Shown piece after piece: positions 57,081 through 64,000 of a stretch of 64,000 nucleotides of DNA. A program made the translations under genes and the position numbers. The notes below the pieces were generated by a model. The model made no database searches and had not been told where the DNA came from. It saw nothing but the letters and a program-made list of their open reading frames with translations. Each line of letters begins with the position of its first letter. Position 1 is the stretch's first letter. Where the stretch lies: contig CP136065.1 in the NCBI GenBank assembly GCA_032622095.1, positions 206,130,151 through 206,194,150 on the forward strand, read 5' to 3'. The DNA comes from Siphonodentalium dalli. Its lineage: Eukaryota; Mollusca; Scaphopoda; Gadilida; Siphonodentaliidae.

Positions 57081-59303
57081 GAATTAACACAAAATCAAAT
57101 ATTATGAATGACGCTCTTTAAATATGGTCAATTTCTTCCTAACAGGTTATAAATAGTTTCCAGGGTATTAAATAACAAATATGAATCTAAGATACCTGTT
57201 CGGAAACGCTTCTATCAGTTAATATTGATTTTATTTCTATTTTAATATTGTGTAATTGTTGTTGTAAGTGTGGCCTGTTAGATATAGGCCATCTTTAATG
57301 TTTACCCATATGGGGGAACAAAACCAGAAAAGCTCTCTATCGTAGTTGATCTTTCGACAGTGCATGCCGCCGATGAATGGGTTCGGGCATACGCACGTGC
57401 GAACAGCATGTGTGATATCAGGAGTCCAGTCAGTATTGTAAAGCGCAAGATATCGCTGAAGAATTATTCAAGTTATATGAAATTAGTGCCTACCAACAAC
57501 GGAAGCAACAAATAGTTCCCGGTTTCTCAGCAGCTTCAACAAGAACGATGGTTGCTAATTTTAGCCGATACTGTTAAAAAAAAAACAAAGAGCGTAGAAC
57601 TTGTCTCCGTGCTGAAAGTTGGACAACATTTGTGTCATATGGGTACAGTAAGTAATTTCTGTATATCACATTCAGTGAGATATTTGTCTATAACACTTGT
57701 CTCTGGTGCTACTTCTTAATTTGATCAAGCTGCGGTTGATACTGTCTTGATATATTAATATACTGGGTGTCGTTACTATAGCATACTATATAAAAAGTGT
57801 TATGTTGTCCTTAATGGAAAAACAAATAAATGAAGGTAATCCACAATTAACTCCATCGGTTTCTTACAAAGGGCAAATTATATGATTTTTAAAAAGAGAA
57901 CCACTCAGAATGCGAACCCTTCCTCCTTTAAGTCAAAAGACAAAAAGGAACGGTCATCAATGACTCAAGATCAACCGACCGAGGTCAGGAGATCCGAGTC
58001 CGCTTCGCGCTCAGAAGGGCACGCTACGACTCGTCATCGTGGTTTACGATCCAGTCAGTATTACCTGACGTATCGTCGATACATACTATAGAAATGATCC
58101 CTAAAAGTATGATCTTAAACATTCTCCGTCTCTGAATCCCTATGTATGTGGCTGTGTTTATATAATTGTGGTGTCCTTCTAGCTGATAGATTTTTGACGA
58201 ATGTTTTGATCATTTTGATGTTTATAGATGATCAGTTATATGTTGTCCTAAATTACAGAAACATCGCACAACTTAAGCCACTAAACAAAATCCTGATTTC
58301 CTGACTTTTAATGTATAAAATGTGTATTTTATACATAAATTGTGATTATTTTTAGAATGAAGGTGCGTAACTCTATTAACTAAACTCTAGCACCTTGCTC
58401 TTTATATAGAGTTATTTCCACTGGATAGCATTAATTCGAAGAACCAACAAACTAAAATAATTATAAGTTTTGTAAATGGGTACTTTTTGTTCTACCAGGT
58501 TCTACGACTATTTTTGTTAGGGACCTGTGGGTATTACGTTATGATCACTCATGGTATTACATATTTCTGTTGTACCACTGATATATAATAGCATTCGTGA
58601 AAGAAAAAGCTGGAAACACTCCACAACGCATGCAGGTATACCCAGGGACGCACGGTTTGTCTTTCTTCGACGGACACATATGAAGCGAGTCATAATCTTC
58701 AGCCAATAAACGGACATGGCTCATTTGAACCTCCAACATAATTTGGAAGTCAATAAATACAAAAAGGTTGGCGAAATCTGATTAAGTTTTCTACCAATCT
58801 ACAGCCTTTATATACTTTGCATGCACGAAAAAACTTGCTAAATTAATCACTTTTTACAACTGTTTTCAATTTGTTTTGCAGATATGTCAGACGCTCTTTA
58901 TCTATACCATATTAGGAATTGATTAATTAGGAACGCTCTTTATTATTCCATGCTGAAGAAAAGTCGATCGCCATTCGATTTTTCAAAAGACGACGTCTTT
59001 CTATAAAGTTAATCCGTATAAAAAGTAGGCCTAGCTTGGTATATATTTACCGTAGTTATCGACCTGTATATGTTTATAGGTGTATATTTACCGTAGTTAT
59101 CGACCTGTATATGTTTATCAACAAATGCGAGCAGAATTTTAAGATGGTCTACCCCATCCGGACCATAATGACAAAAACATTTTGTTTTTTAATTAAAAAA
59201 AACAAACAAAAAACCCGATTTTAAAAATATAAATGCCCTTTGCTGTAAATAAAACAAAGACAAAACTGAAGATTTGGGTATATTATTTATCTATAAAGGC
59301 GTC
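57081..59303. other. Unannotated, with small repeats of neighbouring segments
   Basis: 57893-57935 repeats AACCACTCAGAATGCGAACC and CTTCCTCCTTT from 54283, and 59112-59170 repeats ATCAACAAATGCGAGCAGAA from 54302, so copies of the 54.3-kb leader are scattered here. No gene recognised. Confidence 0.5.
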
Positions 59304-60326
59304 ATTAAATCGTGAAAGTGGTATATTCCTGCAAAATATCTTAATCAAAATATAATTTCCCCTGATAGGATAGGATAGGATAGGATAATTGTATTTACAA
59401 ATCATGTAAATAATTGTATTTATATGAAAAGTACAAATACCATAGATAAAACAGAATAGATACATGTAGATTGTCTCTTTGGTGGAGAGTGCTAACAAGA
59501 TATAGTCACCCGTAAACCTATCATAAATGGTTGTGTGTATGTTATTACACCAGATAAAAATAAAATATATAACCGTGTCCTGTAGCTTCGATTCATAATT
59601 ATTTATATCCCGGAAACTATTTATAACTTGTTAGGAAGAGATATACCAGCTTTAAGACACGCCAAATCGCATGCAACTGTGCTTTAATTTAAACCCATGG
59701 AATTTGATTGGGCCACAATCCGGGATCAATACATCAATAAGTATACAAGTATACAAAATATATGGGGACTACACAGCATGCCATCGGAGGGACCGCTTAA
59801 ATAAAGTTATGTTGAGTATTCCGATGGGGTATCCACGCAGCCTGTTCTCCTGGCGCATAAGTCAAATTGTGAATATTTGGAGGCCGAAATTGGTTCAATG
59901 TTACTGGGAAAATAGAAGCATGACTTATGAATATATAGGAAATTAGGCCTGAGCATGAGGTACAAGGGGGTTGTGCAAATGGAAATATGCAAAAAGTTGT
60001 GTTGGTACGATTCCGACTCAAGGGGGGGGGGGGGTGCAAATGGAATTATGCAAAAAGTTGTGTTGGTGTGATTGCGACTCAAGGGGGGGGGGGGGGTGCA
60101 GTTGGAAATTCCCAAGGTGGACACCCCCCAGCGGAGACCCTCTAGCCAGATCACTGAATGTAAACCTATATTTCAAAACGAAGCAAGTCCTATATAGCAC
60201 TATTTTAGCAATCGGTGGTTCTATACAAGCCAATTACGATAATGTGTTCTCACTGCGACCCGTGCCAATCGGAATAACGGGTATTTCAGAATCATATAAG
60301 TCCAATGTGAACCAATTTGAATATTT
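59304..60326 (+). repeat. Recent direct duplication, copy 2
   Basis: Partner of 54370-55129, interrupted by the insertion at 59902. Confidence 0.95.
59902..60156. mobile_element. 255-bp insertion with G-runs, flanked by AATGT
   Basis: AATGT occurs on both sides (59897 and 60157); copy 1 of the duplication has a single AATGT at the same place. Inside, a unit of about 57 bp (TGCAAATGGAA, TATGCAAAAAGTTGTGTTGG, GACTCAAGGGGGG) is repeated twice. Insertion in copy 2 or deletion in copy 1 through the 5-bp match are both possible. Confidence 0.75.
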
Positions 60327-60419
60327 ACATTCAATATTAGGCCAGGCAAATATGGACATAGGTGTCGCCTGGAGGGGGAATTTATGGGACCAACATTTTT
60401 GGTTAGCGTAAATACTAAA

Positions 60420-63400
60420 CTTTCGGAATCCGTATGTTGGATATGTCAGATAGGCGGACTTTTTTCTCACCGCGTGGTTTTCTTGAGGCACCCGATGAAA
60501 AAATCGGTCATTTTTTAAATAAAGCCGTCATTATTGACAGAGTATTTTCACACATTTTGAGAAGAAATATTCGTCCAATTTTGATACCTGAGTAGGGTAA
60601 TACACGTAACTATTGAATCTCAGAATGACAATCATGACGTCATGTGACGTCGACTAATATTTTGGGTGAGACAAATATGACGATTCACGCAAAGCGTTGT
60701 CTTTCGTTTCTTTTAAATCACAAAGTAAGACGGGTATGCCACATTGTTTTATACCGTGTGAAACTACTGCCAATTGGCTATATTTTGATATATAACTTAT
60801 CGCTGCAGGCCGCATTATTTTTTATCAGAGGCAGAAAAATCAACCCTCCCCCCTAAAGTTAAGATGCGCCATGCTGTGGTATAAGGCACACATAACTCAC
60901 GGTTACATGTCAATAGGCTTAATTAACACAACGGCCGTTGAAAGTCTGCTAAAGAATGTAATAATATATAAGTTTCTGTCTACAAACCCGAACATTCAAG
61001 TAGAAACAATATATAATGTACCCCCAGACCCGAAATTTTAATAAATTTTAGAATTTTTCGTAAAAAATTATATAAAACGCATTTTTAAAAAAATTTCTGG
61101 AAGGCAAAAAAGAAAATAATTAGTAAGGATGGACATAATTCATGTATACGGCAATTTCATTCCGCATTGGATTAAAAAATTACATACTAATCCAAAATGG
61201 CTGCCAATATGGCAGCCGCAATATAGGTGGAAATTGGGAAATATAGTTCTATCCCTCCGCGACAGCACGAGTGTCGTTATATGTTTAGTACACGCTTCGC
61301 GTCCTAGAATCCGTGCATTAAAAATACATGATTAGAATGTGTATTTAGGCTCATACAGGGCGTGTTTGTCATGTGTGATGATTCTTTTATTTAAATAGTT
61401 CCAGTTTCATGGTTGAGGCGAACGTGCCCATTATTGACGAATCTTGCATTCATGAGCATTCGTGCTCAAGTAATCCGTGTCCCTTGAAACAGTTGGCAAT
61501 TTGAGCGAGGTATTTACAGATGAGCAGGATTGTTTAAAACGAAGAACCGAGTAGCAGTAACACATTGAATGCCTGATCGTTATTTATGCCAGTTACCTTT
61601 GATATAATCAATAAGAAATTACTTAAACCCGACAATAGAAGGTCAATCTTTCTCAAAGGATATTATTCCAAGTGCTACCAGACATGATGGTACATATGAG
61701 GTGGATATGTCGTGGATACCATTATCGAAGTCTGGGCTGGACGAGATTGATGCGGGTTCACACCCGACTTGATTGGGCGAAAATGGGACCGATTTTAAAG
61801 CTAGATGTGAGATAAGGAACATCTCATTTTGCCATCCGATAAATACATGACCACTTCGATAAGAAATGATAATTTGTTCACACTCACTGAAGCAACCGTA
61901 TTTGAAGCAGTAATTTTGATTCTGAGTCAGTGCCTCCATTAATCTTTTATATATACAATCTACAATTGCTGTACAATAGCTTCGACCCACAGAAGACGGT
62001 CGTGATAACACCGAGTGAATTTTTCCAGACACTAAATCACCATCGCCGCTTTCATTGACTAGTGTCCAATAACGCAAAGAAGATGAGATTCAGAAAAATA
62101 TATCGCTCGTCGTACAAAATTAGTTCAGATTTTGCATCTTCTGAAAAATTATTTGATCAGTGATAAACATAAGAATAGTCCAGAATGAGAATCCCTCCTG
62201 TGTGTCTAACTTAATTATGCAGTTTCTGTTGAACAAGATCGCCACGAAGGACCGCCTTATTTGCAATATATGAACGCGATAACCTTCAGAAATATAACTG
62301 TTGTTTCCAAATTTGTGGAAATGTAAACTTGTCTACGTTATGTTACATTTAGTTTAAACATATTTTATTTTAACCAATATAACGTACAAAATTCACGGTA
62401 TGATGATGAGAGATATTGATGGTTATAATGGGATTTGGCAGTAAGCATAATGCTTATCTTAAGCCATCTCCTACACGTATGAAATAATGAATGGTGACCG
62501 TTTCATACAGACAAAACTAGAATGTACATTTCGATGTATATGAATGTATACAGCTCAAGAAATTACTAATGTTATTGTTAATTATAATGTGCCTGATACA
62601 TTTGAACGGCCCATATTCAGACCAGGAGACCTGCTGCTGTTGCAAGCACCATTGGTGTTTGAAACGTAAAACTCATGTCATTAATGTTTCAATCGGGCTT
62701 TATTCAATATTCGTATTTACAGGCAACACCGGCGGAAAACAATATGGCGAATAATTCCTCGTCCCCATATCGTCCTGATTGAACAAAGACATATGCACGT
62801 ATTCCCCACACGCTGTTCAGTAAATACTAAACTACGGCTATCGTGTCCAGTTACTGATTTCGCTCAGCACATTCGGAGTTGTTATGGATGAGTTATCGTA
62901 GATCAGATTCTGGTCTGCACAGAAGTTGTTGCTATTTGTCATTTCTGAGATGCAGAGACAAATTACACCAAGACTCGTGATCCCATTTTGTTTTACCCAT
63001 TTGCACATCAAACACTATCACAATATAATATCAGGATACGCACTATAGACGGTGCACTCACGTCGCACATAGTGGGGTAACAAAAGATACATTTGAATTG
63101 AACTGTAACACATCTGGCGTTAGATATGACCGGTGGGTGGAATTATAATGCTTTAATCATGAACGGCCATAATCAATATATGGTATGTTTTCAGACATCC
63201 GACCCGCTGGCATCAGCAGGTCCCTAACCGCATTATTTTTGGACTTATCTAGTTAGTTATTATACGCTTCCTGGTATCAACCTTTGTATGGCATGAAAAC
63301 AAATAATTGCAATTGTCGTCCTTTTCACATTTTGTTGTCATAATGAGCTAAAACTTACACTGGGATACCAAACGTTCAAAATGTATCAGTCTACATGATA

Positions 63401-64000
63401 AAACTCCATGCCAATTATCCGATATATATGTTGTTTTCTGAGTGTACAGCCTTTCAGAAGTAATCCTACCTACTCATCAGCATAGAAAGATATGGGTAAT
63501 ATGAGTGTTCATCTAGCATGGGATAACTGTCAGTATTTTGGGTACCTCGTCTTACAAGCAATTGTTCAGTCACATCGAGGGCAAATGAGGTGACACGAGA
63601 CTCCAGTACCATACTATACAGTGTAAGATACAATCGAAATGTATAGGAACATAGTTTGACAGTTGTATGTGATTTACCACATCGCTGGTATTTTCGTTGT
63701 TGGAAATGTCGCTTAGAGCCTTGACTTTGCTTTGCAACTTATATACTGCTAGTACAAGCAAATAAATCCCACCGTTAAGCAGCTGACAAACTACAAGAGG
63801 GATATCAACCAGGTTTACATCTCCTTGTGTGCGAAATAAGTGTCATGGAAAATAATCCGGTAAATGTTAGAATACAAAGTTCAACGATTCTATTGCGTGA
63901 TGATGAAACAGAACGAACGTGTATAATGTGACGGTTTGATAATTTGCGGACTGGGCAGCAATTTCTATTGGTCAGTGAGATCCATTTATACTTACTTTTA
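60420..64000. other. Unannotated end of window
   Basis: The longest frame is a 144-codon minus-strand stretch at 61643-62077 (MRYWTLVNESGDGDLVSGKI), which has an ATG and mixed composition but no motif I recognise and no splice or promoter support. No repeats or transposon ends were identified by eye. Confidence 0.35.

Noticed and set aside
59797-60233. Overlapping Pro- and Gly-rich frames
   Set aside because: Produced by G-runs in a duplicated non-coding insert.
61735-61770. GCGGGTTCACACCCGAC, a hairpin like a tRNA T-arm
   Set aside because: No remaining tRNA arms could be folded around it on either strand.

Overview
The window looks like AT-rich, repeat-dense animal nuclear DNA, most likely from a marine invertebrate; the phylum cannot be fixed from this sequence. 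The reasons are a split gene with GT-AG introns encoding a Cys-loop receptor, a tRNA-derived SINE, decayed LINE ends, satellites, and a very high load of small non-autonomous DNA transposons. There is no bacterial-style gene packing, operon, CRISPR array or rRNA.

One gene is clearly supported: a GABA-A-receptor-like, anion-type pentameric ligand-gated channel on the + strand. Seven exons run from 2093 to 21604. Six of them (68, 83, 138, 153, about 200 and about 221 bp classes) match the conserved exon layout of animal GABA-A receptor genes. The signal peptide and the first part of the extracellular domain are not visible and are probably upstream of the window or hidden beyond the satellite at 1-1374. 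The last exon carries M4 and the stop. The introns are filled with mobile elements.

From 22 kb to 42 kb the DNA is a palimpsest of nested MITEs, two tandem segmental duplications (23.7-25.7 kb and 28.7-31.8 kb), two long-terminal-inverted-repeat elements (33.4-35.0 and 36.7-38.9 kb) and LINE fragments. From 42 kb to 52 kb there is mostly unannotatable sequence, a 150-bp-period tandem array (46.5-48.3 kb) and more MITEs. From 53 kb to 60.3 kb there is a LINE 3' end, a near-identical direct duplication (54.4-55.1 and 59.3-60.3 kb) and, between its copies, a 31-bp satellite of about 41 units. From 60.4 kb on nothing is recognised.

The most interesting pattern is a pair of near-perfect hairpins (arm beginning GCCAATGCATTCTCTTATAT) that recurs throughout the window as an exchangeable core. 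It is carried between at least two unrelated sets of transposon ends: CCCTTTACCCAACA with TTAA target duplications, and TGTGACCCGCC with TA target duplications; a degenerate copy sits inside a third set. At 28.2-31.9 kb the order of elements is what unequal recombination between the hairpins of two such elements would produce: a tandem duplication with a chimeric element at the junction.
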